Below are positions 45,456 to 58,309 of a stretch of DNA of 64,000 nt, piece by piece. The position numbers and the translations under genes are program-made. Position 1 is the first letter of the stretch. Every line of letters begins with the position of its first letter. This stretch comes from Gigaspora rosea (Eukaryota > Glomeromycota > Glomeromycetes > Diversisporales > Gigasporaceae), in assembly GCA_003550325.1 (NCBI GenBank), contig QKWP01000131.1:226299-290298 (forward strand), given 5' to 3'. Below the pieces are notes generated by a model. The model searched no databases. It was not told where the DNA came from and saw only the letters and a list, made by a program, of their open reading frames with translations.

Positions 45456-47449
45456 ATGGACCAATTGACTCCGTTAGAAATTAACAAGCTTGCTGATAAT
45501 TATCAAAAGGGTATTGGCGTGGAAAATGATGTACGTAAGGCGTTCGAATCATACCTTAAGGCTGACGAGATGGGAAATGCTGTTGGAACGTGTAATGTTG
45601 GAAATTGTTATTATTATGGAATCGGAGTTGAAAGGGATTTACATAAGGCATTTGTTTATTATCAAAAATCCGCAGAGATGGGGGACGCTACTAGAACGTG
45701 TAATGTTGGATACTGTTATAAACATGGAATCGGAGTTGAAGCGAATAGTCGTAAATCAGTCATGTATTATCAAAAAGCAGCAAAAATGGGAGATATATAT
45801 ACACTCGGTGTATGTTATCTTAATGGGATTGGAGTAGAAAAGGATGAGAAGAAAGTATTCGAATATTTTCTAAAATCTGCGGAGATGGGAAATATTAAAG
45901 GAATAAGAGAAATTGGATATTGTTATCGACATGGAATTGGAGTCAAAAAAAATGAACATAAGGCGTTCGAATATTATCAAAAATCTGCTGATATGGATGA
46001 TATTCTAGGAACAAATAATGTTGGTTGTTGTTATGATAATGGAATTGGAGTTAAAAAAAGATAAAAATAAAGCATTCGAATATTATAAAAAATCTGCTGA
46101 TATGGGGTATCGCGTGGCGACATATAATGTAGGATTATGTTATGAATATGGAGACGGAGTTATAAAAGATGAATGTAAAGCGTTTGAGTATTATAAACAA
46201 TCAGCAGAGATGGGACACGCTAATGGGATGTACCGTGTTGGCGAATGTTATCAAAAAGGGCTTATTGTTGAAAAGAATATAGATATTGCTTTTGAATGGT
46301 ATTTAAAATCAGCTATTACTGAACAAAATACTATTAACAAAAAAAAAAGAATATTTTCATTGGATACCATTTGAAAAATTTAAAAATGTTGAAGAAATAG
46401 GTAAAGGAGGCTTTTCTGCGGTTTTCAAAACAAAATATTTAAATAACCATGGATCATATGAAGAAGTGGCAATTAAGCTTGTAAAAGATTCCAATAAAAA
46501 TAGAGAACCATTCATAAAAGAGGTATTATATTAATATTTTTGTATATTATTTTTATCTTTAAAAATTATATTTGTTACATATATTAATTTATTTTGTTTT
46601 TTAGTTGAAAGCTTGTCATAGTTTAAATCAATATTTAGGAATATCAAGAGATAAAAAGACAAATGATTACATTTTAGTGCTTAGTTATGCAAAATACGGA
46701 TCATTAAGCAGAAACCTTGCCGATATCTTTAAATTTAAATGGAAAATCAAATTAAAGATACTCCATGATATCATATCCAATCTTGATCGTATTCATTCTA
46801 AAAAATATTTACATCGAGATATTCATCCCGGAAATATCCTGTTGAAAGAAGATTATGAAGCATATATTACTGATCTAGGTTTATCAAAACCGCTTGATGA
46901 AGAGGAACAAGAAGAGCGTATCCATGGAGTTTTACCTTATATTGCACCGGAGCTCTTTCAACAAAAGCCATATACACAAGCTTCAGATATTTATTCATTC
47001 GGGATAATTATGGTAGAAATAGCAACTGGTCAAAGGCCTTTTAATGATTATAAATTTGATAACGATCTCGCAATAAAGATTTGTAATGGATTACGGCCAA
47101 ATTTTGGATCAGGAATTCCTAATTGTTATATTGAATTAGCAAAGCATTGCATAGATTCGGATCCAGAAAAACGTCCAACATCTAGAGAAATAATTATTAA
47201 ATTGGATATATGGTTAAATATTATTAGAAAGAATAAATGGTTAAATATTACTAAAGTGAAGTCGAAAATAAAATTAAAGGTGGATTTTTAGAAAGTGATG
47301 AAATTAACAAACAATTGCCAATAATTAAAGAAACTTTAAAAAATGAATATACAAGTAAACCTTATAATATTACAGAAATTAACAAAAGCCTATCAAATCT
47401 GAAGGTTAGTAAAACTGCAAGTATTATAGAAGTTCCGGATGATATTTAA
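45456..47449 (+). pseudogene. Sel1-repeat protein kinase, copy C
   Basis: Same plan as copies A and B: Sel1 repeats from MDQLTPLEINKLADNYQKG, an 82-bp intron at 46523-46604, then HRDIHPGNIL, DLGLSK, YIAPELF and SDIYSFGI. Three frame changes relative to B are visible, all one-base differences in A-runs. One is near 46053 (7 A against 6) and one is in the Sel1/kinase linker (10 A). One near 47254 (3 A against 4) ends the protein early at 47291, before the conserved tail whose homologue runs to 47449. The catalytic core itself is intact. All changes are in homopolymers, so sequencing error is a serious alternative to real decay. Confidence 0.78.
46523..46604 (+). other. Intron of Sel1-kinase copy C
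   Basis: GTATTATATT...GTTTTTTAG, in the same phase-0 position as in copies A and B. Confidence 0.85.
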
Positions 47450-49280
47450 CAAATCAATTATCATTACTATGTATTTATTAAGAAATTAAGTTTATTATTT
47501 AGGATTATTAATACTGTATATGTTTGTTAAATTATGGTTTATTAGTGGGATTATTAAGTATTGTAATTAAGTTACTAAAACAAGCGTGTTCTAGAATAGT
47601 AATCAAAACAAATATTAAAAAATAATTGATTATTCTCAGATAAATTATTCTTATGATAAGAATGTTGCTTTATTATCTATGCAAATTTATAAATGTATTG
47701 TATATCTGATATAATACAATAAAATCTTATAAAATTCAATCGCAGTTTACCCTCCAATATTAAAAAATTCAAATCTTTTATGTCATTATCACTATCTTTG
47801 TTGTATATCGGAATAGAACCTTGGTAATCAAGAATCAACATAAGTTGAATTAAAATACACTTATGTTGAAACAAAATTTTAAATTCACTCAGATAGATAA
47901 TAAATTTCGAATAAATTTACTGTGAAAAAGTGATTCTATTCCATTTGGCGCATATTCAATTAAAAACATTAAGTTAATTAATCAGCAGACATGAAATTTA
48001 TGTTTATAAGTCTGCGTAATGTCTCAATTTATACATATTAAATATTAATTGACTAATGTCATTAGTACATTTGAAAATAACATATGCTATTTAGCAATCA
48101 GTATAAAGTTAAATAAAGTCCTTTATTCTTCATTATCTTGATTTTATTTACAATTTAAAATATTTTATTTATGAAAAAAAGGTCATTGAACTATTTAAAG
48201 AATTTAATCATTTTTTCACTGCAAATAAAATCTTTTATAAAAATGATTTATCAAACGTAATAATTTAGTTAATTATTTATTTAATAAGCTTTGCCTCTTT
48301 TTTTTATGTCAATGAATTAACATTATAGATTATATAATAAGTTAAAAACGTAATAATTTAGTTAATTATTTATTTAATAAGCTTTGCCTCTTTTTTTTAT
48401 GTCAATGAATTAACATTATAGATTATATAATAAGTTAAAGAAATTTTTTGCCAATAAAAAATAATGAATTTTTACCAGAAAAACTGGAAATCTTTTGAAT
48501 GAAAAAACAGCATAATGACTATCCTTGAAGTTATAGCTTATGTATTTGAGGATTTTTACTAATTAATCTTTTATGAACAAAAAGCGGATACTTAACTTCG
48601 TGATTATAATGATAATTGTTTGTTTTTAATTAACTTGAATTTTATTAAATACAATAAATTTGATATTGAACGATATCATTTTCAATAGTAAAAATTAATA
48701 AAATAACTCATGATAATTAAGAATTGACAAAATTTTTAATTAACACAGATCATATATTCTAATTATTTATTTAGCCATATTAATTATTGCAAATTGCAAA
48801 TGTGATTATCGGGTGATTTTACTTTTTAAATTTATTCTTGCTACATTAATTATTGCAAACGTGATTATTGGGATGGCAGCCACTTCTGTAAGGCAATTTT
48901 ACTTTTTAAATTTGTAGAACTAATTGTGCTTGTAAAACTTCTTGCATACTTATTTTTTGAAGAAATATTATCCAATTGGGATTTGGCCCTAAAGAAAATT
49001 TTATCTTCTAAGTTGTTGAAATTAAATCTACTTGAAATTGATAAAGTTTATTAGCAATGAATTAATTTTATCAAAACTAGATTAAAATATTCTTTTTGTA
49101 TAATTCGTCCCATTCTTTAACGAATGGTTGTAAAACATAACTGTATAGTAAATTAAAAAATGTATATGTTAAATTTGATTTAAATTACTATCATATTTCA
49201 TAATTCTGAAAACAAAACATGGTTTAAACCATATTGATGTAAATAACAAAGTCATATTCTGTCAGAAGGATGTCCAGCAA
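47450..49280. other. Conserved 3' flank of kinase copy C
   Basis: Homologous to 21733-23200. It contains a copy-specific 93-bp tandem duplication (48253-48345 and 48346-48438, beginning AAACGTAATAATTTAGTTAA). It ends at GTCCAGCAAATTTGATTGTT, where unit 4 begins abruptly. Confidence 0.72.
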
Positions 49281-49333
49281 ATTTGATTGTTAATATTTCA
49301 AGATTCAAGCTGAATGTATTTTAATCCAAGATT

Positions 49334-49464
49334 ACTAAATGGCTTCTGTGCAACTTATTCGGCCACTTCCTAATACGATATTCGAATATAAAATTCGCTT
49401 ACATACGTATCTCTTACGAGGTGAATGAGAAGTGACTGATAAAGTTACACAGAAATCATTCAGC
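49334..49464. mobile_element. Foldback MITE, unit 4
   Basis: Fourth copy of the ACTGAATGG...CATTCAG element, slightly diverged (ACTAAATGG). Confidence 0.65.
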
Positions 49465-49740
49465 ACTTACATCAAACATGTCAGATAACCAAGTTATTTG
49501 TCCATCTTTAGTTGATGAATAATCAGTTATCATCTACGACACGACTTATCTTACAACTAAATTATAATATTAACCAGTTTATCTATTATATATTTTAATA
49601 TAGTAATCAAATAGGTATTAATTATAATAAATGTTTAGAATTTAGAATTTTTTTTTATTATTTGAGGGATATAAAGCATATATTATTACTTATGTAATTT
49701 CTTATTTTTATCAATTTTATCTGCTTTAAGATTATTATAA

Positions 49741-49988
49741 GGCCACACAATGTTCGTTTTGTATTAAATCTGACCCATTTTTAATTTTTAATTTTTATTT
49801 TTTAGATCCCAATAGTCCAATTGTTCGATTTTTGACATTTATTTTTTTCCACTATGCTCATCTCGGTGTCACTTGAAGAAGGTCTTGATTTTCTGTTATT
49901 GTTTGATAGGATTGACAGAAAAAATATGACTGTTGACCCAATTTTTTGATTCCTTATTGTGCAAAATGAATAATAACTTTGCATAACC
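49741..49988. mobile_element. GGCCACGC-family MITE, unit 4
   Basis: It runs from GGCCACACAATGTTCG to AACTTTGCATAACC, full length, and is colinear with 25993-26231. Confidence 0.7.
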
Positions 49989-50166
49989 TTAGATGTGAAT
50001 ATTATAGTTTTCTATATTTTGGCGCAGCATATAAATTTATCGTGGCATACTTAATGTCAAAAAACCTTACACTCCATAAAAGTTTTTTGGGGTACTAAAG
50101 TACTATATTCACTGCAGATTAGCCCATATGATAATTATAATTTACCCCGTATACCTGCATCCACTT

Positions 50167-50614
50167 AATCATCAAAAGGTTTGCTTATTTTATCTCCGGA
50201 TAACTTTTATTTCATTTCTAATTTCGAAATTTCAAACTAGATATAGGCTTTTCAAACTCCTTCTTATTTTCAAAATAAATTAACTTTGAAACATCCTAAT
50301 AAATCAATAACTATCTAGATATAAAATTTTGAACGACATTCACAATCGTAAAAAGCATAAATAAACTTACAAATAAAAATGAAGAAATACGATTTATAGG
50401 TCACTTTTTTCGAATTGAATACGTTACTAAACTAGACAGTTAGAAGTTAATTTTTCGGTTAATATTACCCCAATTGCACCCCAGTAAAATGAACATATGA
50501 AAAAAATTTAAAATATGATAATTACTTAGATATCAAATTCAATTAATATATTCGATTCGTTGTTTTGTGTATGATTTCACTAGTAAGAAGTATTTATAAG
50601 GTATTGGCATGACT
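50167..50614. repeat. Second copy of the 24447-24894 block
   Basis: Direct homologue of 24447-24894, ending TTTATAAGGTATTGGCATGA. It marks the right edge of recognisable segmental duplication. Confidence 0.75.
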
Positions 50615-51110
50615 GTAATATTAAAATCAGGATATTTAAATTATATAGAGTAAATAGGCACCACAGCGGCTCTTATTTTTTGTTCCATCAAATGTTCTCA
50701 AATGTTTAGAATCTTACTATGGCTGTTCTGGCAGTATGGATAGGTAAGCAGTTTTTTTTTAAATATTTCGAATGTTTTATCAGATAGTTATCAAAAGTCA
50801 AAATGTTACACAATATTCAGTTACTGAAAGTTGATGTTGTATGTTATGAAAATATCATATTATTGGTATCTCATCAATCAAGCATGTGAAAATCTAAGCT
50901 TGAAATTTATTATTTTAGTTCGTAACTTTATAAAAGATTCTGCAGATGAACGCAAAATCAAATTTGAACTTCAACTATCCCTTTCAAAAATTAAATAATT
51001 GCTAGGAATATGGAAGCAGTTTAGAGTCCAAAGGACAAATATAAGTAATTAAAATATTAAAAATTGATAGTTTTTTTTTATATGATATCAGACCTAGCAA
51101 AATAGCACCA
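50615..51110. other. AT-rich intergenic DNA, nothing recognised
   Basis: No open frame, repeat pair or motif is supported. Confidence 0.4.
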
Positions 51111-51114
51111 ATTA

Positions 51115-51340
51115 GGCCATACAAATTTAACTACTTGGTTTTCATAACATGTGTTTTTTTAGCTGACCCGGCCGGCCGGCCGGCTTTTTTTTAAAATTTC
51201 ATATATAAAATTTTATGAAATTATATAAAATTTTCTTAAAATCCCACCCGGTTATTAAAAAATAAAAAAATTTTTTTTTGAGATTTCCAAATTTTGACCC
51301 GGCCTGGTTATGAAAACCAATTGATTAATTTTTCGTGGCC
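51115..51340. mobile_element. 226-bp MITE with TTA duplication and GGCCGGCC core
   Basis: The ends GGCCATACAAATTTAA with TTGGTTTTCATAAC and (inverted) GGCCACGAAAAATTAA with TTGGTTTTCATAAC form terminal repeats. TTA stands directly outside both ends. Inside are GGCCGGCCGGCCGG (about 51170-51183) and an AT-only palindrome. It is related in its ends to the GGCCACGC family but has a distinct interior. Confidence 0.72.
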
Positions 51341-52700
51341 TTAGATTAATTAATTGTTTTTTCACGTTAAACCTGATCTACCCAATAAAATTCGTAATTT
51401 GCGGACATTCTATGCCTCTATGGTAATACATCTGAAAGTCATTGCTTCACTATTTGTTTTCGAAGGTCATCAGCACCCATTATTTGTTGGATAACCCTAG
51501 TATTTGCTCTATTAATTTACGATGATTTTTACTAAATATATTATGAAAATAATAAGAATCAATAAAGTGTCTATTTCAATATTTTTTGATTAATTTTGTT
51601 AAATGAGCGTCATTACGATCACTAATTAATCATATCGAAGATAATGTTTGAAAAACTTCGATTACGTCATTATTAGCTTATTTGAATTGTTAACAAAAAG
51701 TTTATTTAAATATAATTATGTCTGTGCACAAATGAGATCACATTCTAATCACATCTTGAGAATGCTCTTAGATTCGATAGAAATCGAGTCTTAATACGAA
51801 CATATGATTATGAATTTTACATGCTCTTTAATACAATAAGATTTATTGGATCAATAAGATTAAGAATTTTATATTAACTATGATAAAAGAGAAAATTGCA
51901 AATTACAAAAAATTCCTTACTTATATCAATATACATATAAATGGAAATGGAATCTAAGTTGATTTGGCATTATTAAAAGTTAAGGTAAGAATTAGATATT
52001 AGATCAGTGTTTCAATATAAATTGATTCCAGATTTATTTTAATTAGCAACATAAATAACCTCATGTGCAATCTCATTTTATTCGCAAATAATTTTATGAT
52101 TACCAGACTAAATAATATTAGGAATAATATTTAGTGGTGTTAGTTTGCGGATTTTTCCAGTATTCCACATGTAATATGTGTGATAGGGCAAAAGCATCTT
52201 CAAATTTCTTTTGGGTAATGTGTGCGATATAAAATTTGCTATATTCAGATTTGTTGTTGTTATTGCCTCATTATTAAACTAATACTCCTAAATAATGATA
52301 AGCCATATGTTTACTAGTGTAAACTCTAAATGGCATTATAATATCAACACCGGTGATCTTTTGATCAAAATTATTAATATGGGCCGACTGAGTGGATTAT
52401 GCTAAAATCTCATGCATCACACACATTGGATATTCTGCTCGGTGACCATATATATTAGTAAGAAATATCATGAATTTACTAAATTCCATGTCAAATATTC
52501 ATATCGTAACTATTATTTTGGAGAGTTTGTAGTAATCTGGCCGATTTAACTTTAATAGTGATTGGAGATAGTTTCTGATTTTCTTGAATAAAGGTTTCTT
52601 CAGCATCACACTAGCTTATTTTCCTTAAGTAAAACCAAAGAGAATCTCTTTCCTTATTACCGTTAAAAGCTTGTAATTATATACTACGTGTTGACGTGCT
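51341..52700. other. AT-rich intergenic DNA, no gene
   Basis: No coding, RNA or repeat signal beyond a single ACGTGTTGACGTGC word at about 52687, just outside the Mutator-like element. Confidence 0.4.
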
Positions 52701-52707
52701 ACTTAAC

Positions 52708-53555
52708 GCATTCGGAAAATCTGTGCTTAGTTATGCATAATGTAGATCATGTAACAATTCGATCAATATTTTCTGTTACACAAAGATTTATTCTATCGCT
52801 ATTAATAAATTAGAGTTTTTTAAAAATTCTAATGATGATTTCTCAATACCTACTTGATCAAATTCGGTAAAAAAATTTTTTATTTTCATTCTATCCTTTT
52901 GTAGAATCAAATTTAAAAAAAGTTCATTGAATTTGGTTTAGTAGTTATCGAGAGATAATCGCTAAAAGTTTTAAAAAAAACCAAAATAACAAAAATAATT
53001 AACATCGGGTGAAATTTGAACCTTAATCAAAGATTTCCCGACAACTAACTATTCAAAGTTGATGATTTTTTTTATTTTAATTCTGTGGTACATAGAATTA
53101 AATAAAAAAAATTTTGGTCGAATTTGAATAACTGGTTGTCGGGAAATATTCATTAAAAGTTTTTTTAAGAAAAATTGGCCGCAGCTTCTTTTTAAAAGAC
53201 ATCTAAATTTTTAACAACAATTACTTGACACTTACTTGGTAAAATTCGATCAATTTTTTTTAATATTAATTCTATAAGCTCACAAAATAATAATAATAAC
53301 TTTTGATCGAATTTTACCAAGTAAGTGTCAAGTAATTGCTATTCAAAATTTTGATGTCTTTTAAAAAGAAGCTGCGGCCAAATTTTTTTTCAATTTGTAA
53401 TAAATATTTCTCGACTACATGCTATTCAAATCGACCAAAATTTTTTTATTTTAATTCTATAAACCCATAGAATTAAATAAAAAAAGTTTCATCATTTTTG
53501 GATAGTTGGTTGTCGGGAAATCTTTATTTAAATTCAAAGAATAAAAATTTTACCC
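52708..53555. repeat. Left TIR of the Mutator-like element
   Basis: Besides matching the right TIR, it folds on itself around about 53285. GGCCGCAGCTTCTTTTTAAA pairs with TTTAAAAAGAAGCTGCGGCC, AATTACTTGACACTTACTTG pairs with CAAGTAAGTGTCAAGTAATT, and further out GGTTGTCGGGAAAT words pair with the inverted CTTTCCCGACAA equivalents. Confidence 0.82.
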
Positions 53556-53960
53556 AATATACATATATAATCACTTAAAGTACCGTTCTTTATCTTTTAT
53601 TCTAATTATGGCTAGAAGTGTTATTCAATAAGGAAATAAAGTAAAGTGTAGCGCATTAGGACTCAATGGATCCTTTTTACTAGTTTATTAAGTTCGTTAA
53701 GTATATTTCATGTTTTTAATTTTTATTTTTGGAAATAGGCTATTATTTACGTATAAATTTTTAACCCATTAAAGCAAAACAAAAAGAACTATCAACATTT
53801 ATTTACTAATGTCATATATTCATATCATTACAATAAATGATTACACATAAAAAGAAAGCATAGTCTACGTATACTGCAACATAATTATATTAAGCTAAAG
53901 TTAATTAGCTTTATTCCCGGCAATGTTTTGCACTAAACTATGTTGCTTTCATGTTTTTCT

Positions 53961-56598
53961 TTATTTCCTTGGTTGCATTTCATGGGGATCTTCATTTTCT
54001 TTGCCTTTTTCTGATGATTGTTTGTTTGCTACCCCTTTCCTTCTTTGTATAGATGCTACTTGAACTGGAATTTTGGTGCCACTTTGTACATTTATAGGAC
54101 TATTTGCATGCTGGTAGACAAACGAAACTAGCCTATTCCAGTATTCTTTTTGCAATGCAGTATCCTTTTTGAAACTTTTCAAAAGCTGAAAGTAATTGCG
54201 TATTTGTTTGATGTCATTTTCCACCTCATGAAAAAAACTAGTTAGTGATTCAATACGATCCAACTCTTTGTCGCTGCTAGAATCTTGTGCAAAACTATAA
54301 ACGGGTAATTAGTAAAAAAAAAAAAAAATAATAAAAAAAAAATAATAATAATTTACACATGTACCTAGTTTCTTTATTTATAACAACTTCGGTAGTTGAT
54401 ATAAATTCTGCAGATTTTTGAATTTCTGACTGATAAACTGTATTATCCTTAGATGCTATATGTGTTCGTGGATGCAATGAAGCATAAAATGATCTTTCTT
54501 GAATTACTGACCCTAAAATATTAATTAGACATATAAATATTAATATATATTAATATTTAACAATGATATTAAAGCTTACCAGTTGCAATATAGAAATAGT
54601 TTATTCTATCATCAATTGTAAATGTGTCAATAAAATTGGATGTTCCTTCTTGATACTTTATAGCAATTGCAGCTTGGTGTTTGCATGGGGCTCCTAAAAT
54701 GCCGACGAAGCAAGTGCAACTTCCAATAGTTGGATCAACTATATACATTTTTCCAATAGTCGTAGCACTAGGTACATTGAATGTAATACCATCTTCTCTA
54801 CGTTGAATATCTTCAAAATTAAGATTTTTCTGATTATAGCATAAAAATCGGGTTGCAATATACGTTCTTCCTGGATGTTGGTTTGAAATGGCCAAAAGGC
54901 GACGTTCATAAAAACGTTCTAGATTATTAGTAATGAAAAATCTGAACTATATTGTAAGCTTGTGTTCGCCTAAAAACAATATCTTTTAAGAGCCCAAAAC
55001 TCTTTTCCACATAATTATTAGTGTTATTCACTCGTGTTGGTAAACCAATACGAAAGAAAAGTGCCCAGTCTTAATGTCTATTCCAGGAGCGAGTAACATA
55101 GGTAGCAAGGTTTAGATACTTTCTAAAGTATCGTTTTTGCAAATTTTCAAATGATAATTCTAACTCTGTTTCAGTTGATGCATACACCATAGATTTCATA
55201 TATTCCATTATTAATAAACGATCATCTTTGTGAATATTATGATTTGCATTCCACAACCAGCGCCAAAATGCCTGAAGTAGATGAAAAATACAAAGAAAAA
55301 TTTTGGCTTGATTCCAGCAACGTCGAAGTGAATTCCGCTCTGCAGCAGAATCGTCTGTAATAATTATGAATGGCCCAGTTTCTGATCCTCTATTATAAAA
55401 TGCATTATGTGGTAGTATTGTTTTTAAAAGATTAAATGCAAATGTTAAAGTTTCTTCTGATTCATCAGATGTTAGGATAATTCCCAAAGGTAAAGCACCA
55501 GCGGCGCAGCTTGTATATAACAAGGTCATAGATGTATTTAATGAATCAAACGATGATGATGCATCTACGTAGCATATCTCTCCAGCTTGATGAATGTTTG
55601 CATGAATTCTTTGCATTAAATTGGTGATAATATATAAAACAAATGACTGTTTCTTATTTTTATCAAATGATCGAAAAACAACCTTTCCATGCCTAATTCA
55701 TTGTAAGTTTCAATTTCACATTTAAGTCGTTCAAACATATTAGTTCCATTACGTGCTCCAAGTTGCGTTATATGAAATTTCTTATAAAGATTCTTAATGT
55801 ACCCGCTATCTGGATTTATTGAACGATCAGCCAAAATAGTTGCTAATTTTTCTTCGTCCTCAGCCAATAAATGCAACCTTTCTTCATATTCATAACGTGC
55901 AGTTGATGGGATATGTCCAATTGAAATAGGCGTAGATATTCTTCATTTGTTTGTTCATTAACAGAACGAAAACTTAAAGATATTGCTGATTTAGGAACAT
56001 GATTATGTGTAAAACGAAGAGATACTTCAAGAGGATGTAATCTTTCTAAATTACGTTTTTCAATACGGAATCCAATTGTTGCTGAGCACTTAGTATCTCT
56101 TAGACGTTTACTATGTGGATTCTTAAGTTGAGTACCTTTTCCTTGTTTCTCTTTGACAATATGACTATGAATACAATGCTTGTTTCACGAAATATAACTC
56201 GTTGACCTTTAAGAGCATGACCTCTAGTTTGGCGCATTGTTGTCTTTGTTTTTTCTTGAAAATCATCAAGCCAAACATGTGCACGTTCAGCAGAATCAAT
56301 ATAACCAAAAATAAAACAACTATTTGGTTTATTAAAATATTCTCATCTGTGGTCAATGGATCAAGTTTGTGCAATTCATTAATTATATATGAGTAATTCG
56401 TAGGTAAAATATCAGCGATTTGCCCTGTAAGTGCAGTTCCTAAAATAGGCTATAAATTTAAAAATTAATATATACGTATTAATGAATAGTTAATGAAAAT
56501 TTTTAAACTATATATTAATTTTACTCATTCGTATTAGCAGCAATATTAAAATGCAAGTTAGTTTCCAAAGATGAAGTAAGATTCGATAATTCTGCCAT
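53961..56598 (-). pseudogene. MULE-type transposase with SWIM zinc finger
   Basis: It starts MAELSNLTSSLETNLHF and ends DPHEMQPRK. Order: an N-terminal DNA-binding-like region (IFGYIDSAERAHVWLDDF, RDTKCSATIGFRIEKR, LRFTHNH); the MULE DDE core with first Asp in YVDASSSFD (about 55565), second in ITDDSAAERN (about 55355), CIFHLLQAFW and the Glu of NNYVEKSF (about 55006); and the SWIM finger CTCFVGILGAPCKH (CxCx(n)CxH, 54718-54677). Last is a charged tail with EKGKENEDP. Introns at 54579-54513 (67 bp) and 54364-54295 (70 bp) are clear; a third from 56524 to about 56451 is likely. The enzyme would cut and paste the element's own ends. Frame changes are visible near 56320, 56180, 55910, 55620, 55075 and 54930, so the gene is broken. 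Confidence 0.82.
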
Positions 56599-56599
56599 T

Positions 56600-57280
56600 T
56601 CTTTATTTTATATTATAGCGTAAGAAAAAACAAATAAACTGGTTTTAATTATTAAATAAATACAAAACCATTAATCGATATATCTAATTTACTTAACTAA
56701 TATCCAAAACATGAAAATTTATCTTTGGCTATATGCTATCATTAAGATTTCTTCACCTCAAAAATGGTTCAAGTTCAAAGAATATTTGAAAAAAATATTA
56801 CGTGATGAATTGATTAATTTTGATTTGAAACAATTACATTATTATTAAAAAATTCTGATGACGTATATTATACAATAGCTTAAAAAATTCTGATTGGCAT
56901 ATATTATACAATAGCAATTGATTTGAAATATTGCGATTTGAAACAATTACATCATAATTAAAAAATCTGATCGACGTATATTATACAATAGCAATTGATT
57001 TGAAATATTGAAGAACTCCAATTAATGATGTCACTATATGTTATACTGTACAGTATATTGATTGAAACTTTAATCATCGCTATATATCAGGTGACTCAAT
57101 TTACGATACAATTTGAGGCTTTAATGCACTGTTATTTAAAAGAAATTCATGATTTTATTCTATATAGCTTAGTAGTTACTATAATAATGACTGTTCTGGA
57201 ATATAATGGGAAGTATGTCAAAATAGGAAATTGCTGTTCAATCCATTATTGCAGCTTTACTTATTTGTATCGGTGATACG
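56600..57280. other. 5' region of the transposase with a short tandem repeat
   Basis: Between 56822 and 57012 a word GATTTGAAACAATTACAT, then TATATTATACAATAGC and AATTGATTTGAAATATT, recurs two to three times. The rest is AT-rich; it presumably holds the transposase promoter. The open frame at 57025 is not supported. Confidence 0.45.
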
Positions 57281-57443
57281 AAAGTTTTCTAAAACTTCTA
57301 ACGATGATTTTTTCAATAACTCTTGGAAATTTTATAAGCTTAAAGGATTAAAAATAGAAAAAATAGTCATTGAATTTAGTTTAGTAATTATCAAGAGATC
57401 ATTGATAAAAGATTTTAAAAAAATAAAAAACTAACTAAAATCA

Positions 57444-58266
57444 GGTAAAATTTTTATTCTTTGAATTTAAATAAAGATTTCCCGGCAACCAAATATCCAA
57501 AAAAATGATGAAACTTTTTTTATTTAATTCTATGGGTTTATAGAATTAATTTGAATAGCTGGTAGTCGAGAAATATTTATTAAAAATTGAAAAAAATTTG
57601 GCCGCAGCTTCTTTTTAAAAGACATCAAAATTTTGAATAGCAATTACTTGACACTTACTTGGTAAAATTCGATCAAAGTTATTATTATTATTTTGTGCAC
57701 TTTTAGAATTAATATAAAAAAAAAAATTGATCGAATTTTACCAAGTAAGTGTCAAGTAATTGTTGTTCAAAATTTAGATGTCTTTTAAAAAGAAGCTGCG
57801 GCCAATTTTTCTTAAAAAAACTTTTAATGAATATTTCCCGACAACCAGTTATTCAAATTCGACCAAAATTTTTTATTTAATTCTATGTGCCGCAGAATTA
57901 AAATAAAAAAAATTCATCAACTTTGAATAGTTAGCTGTCGGGAAACCTTTGATTAAGGTTCAAATTTCACCCGATGTTAATTATTTTGTTATTTTGGTTT
58001 TTTAAAAGTTTTAGCGATTATCTCTCGATAACTACTAAACCAAATTCAATGAACTTTTTTTAAATTTGATTTTACAAAAGGATAGAATGAAATAAAAAAA
58101 GTTTTACCAAATTTGATCAAGTAGGTATTGAGAAATCATCATTAGAATTTTTAAAAAACTCTAATTTATTAATAGCGATAGAATAAATCTTTGTGTAACA
58201 GAAAATATTGATCGAATTGGCACATGATCTACATTATGCATAACTAAGCACAGATTTTCTGAATGC
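57444..58266. repeat. Right TIR of the Mutator-like element
   Basis: Inverted copy of 52708-53555. Its internal palindrome is longer than on the left: the inner arm extends to about 57281, with the CATTGAATTTAGTTTAGTAA region pairing with the outer TACTAAACCAAATTCAATG. The centre is near 57705. Confidence 0.82.
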
Positions 58267-58309
58267 CAAATTTTGTGATAATTATCATCGCATGATCCAA
58301 TATCGATGT

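Larger units (their letters stand above)
49290..50160. other. Unit 4 stub: intergenic block without genes
   Basis: Aligns with about 25540-26410. It includes the foldback MITE (49334-49464) and a full GGCCACGC MITE (49741-49988), and stops at CTGCATCCACTTA. The radical-SAM and kinase genes are absent. Confidence 0.7.
52708..58266 (-). mobile_element. Mutator-like element with long palindromic TIRs
   Basis: This 5.6-kb element has the outermost ends GCATTCGGAAAATCTGTGC and (inverted) GCATTCAGAAAATCTGTGC. The left TIR (52708-53555) and right TIR (58266-57444) are inverted copies of about 0.8 kb. They enclose a spliced MULE transposase gene on the minus strand. Long TIRs plus a SWIM-containing MULE transposase are typical of Mutator superfamily elements. 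No matching 9-11-bp target duplication is visible. The coding region has several frame breaks, so the element is probably no longer autonomous. Confidence 0.85.

Noticed and set aside
45490-45837. Second plus-strand frame over the Sel1 repeats of copy C
   Set aside because: Out-of-frame shadow; the 36-residue periodicity belongs to the main frame.
57025-57434. Two plus-strand open frames inside the Mutator-like element
   Set aside because: They overlap the transposase 5' region and the inner arm of the right palindrome and have no conserved features.
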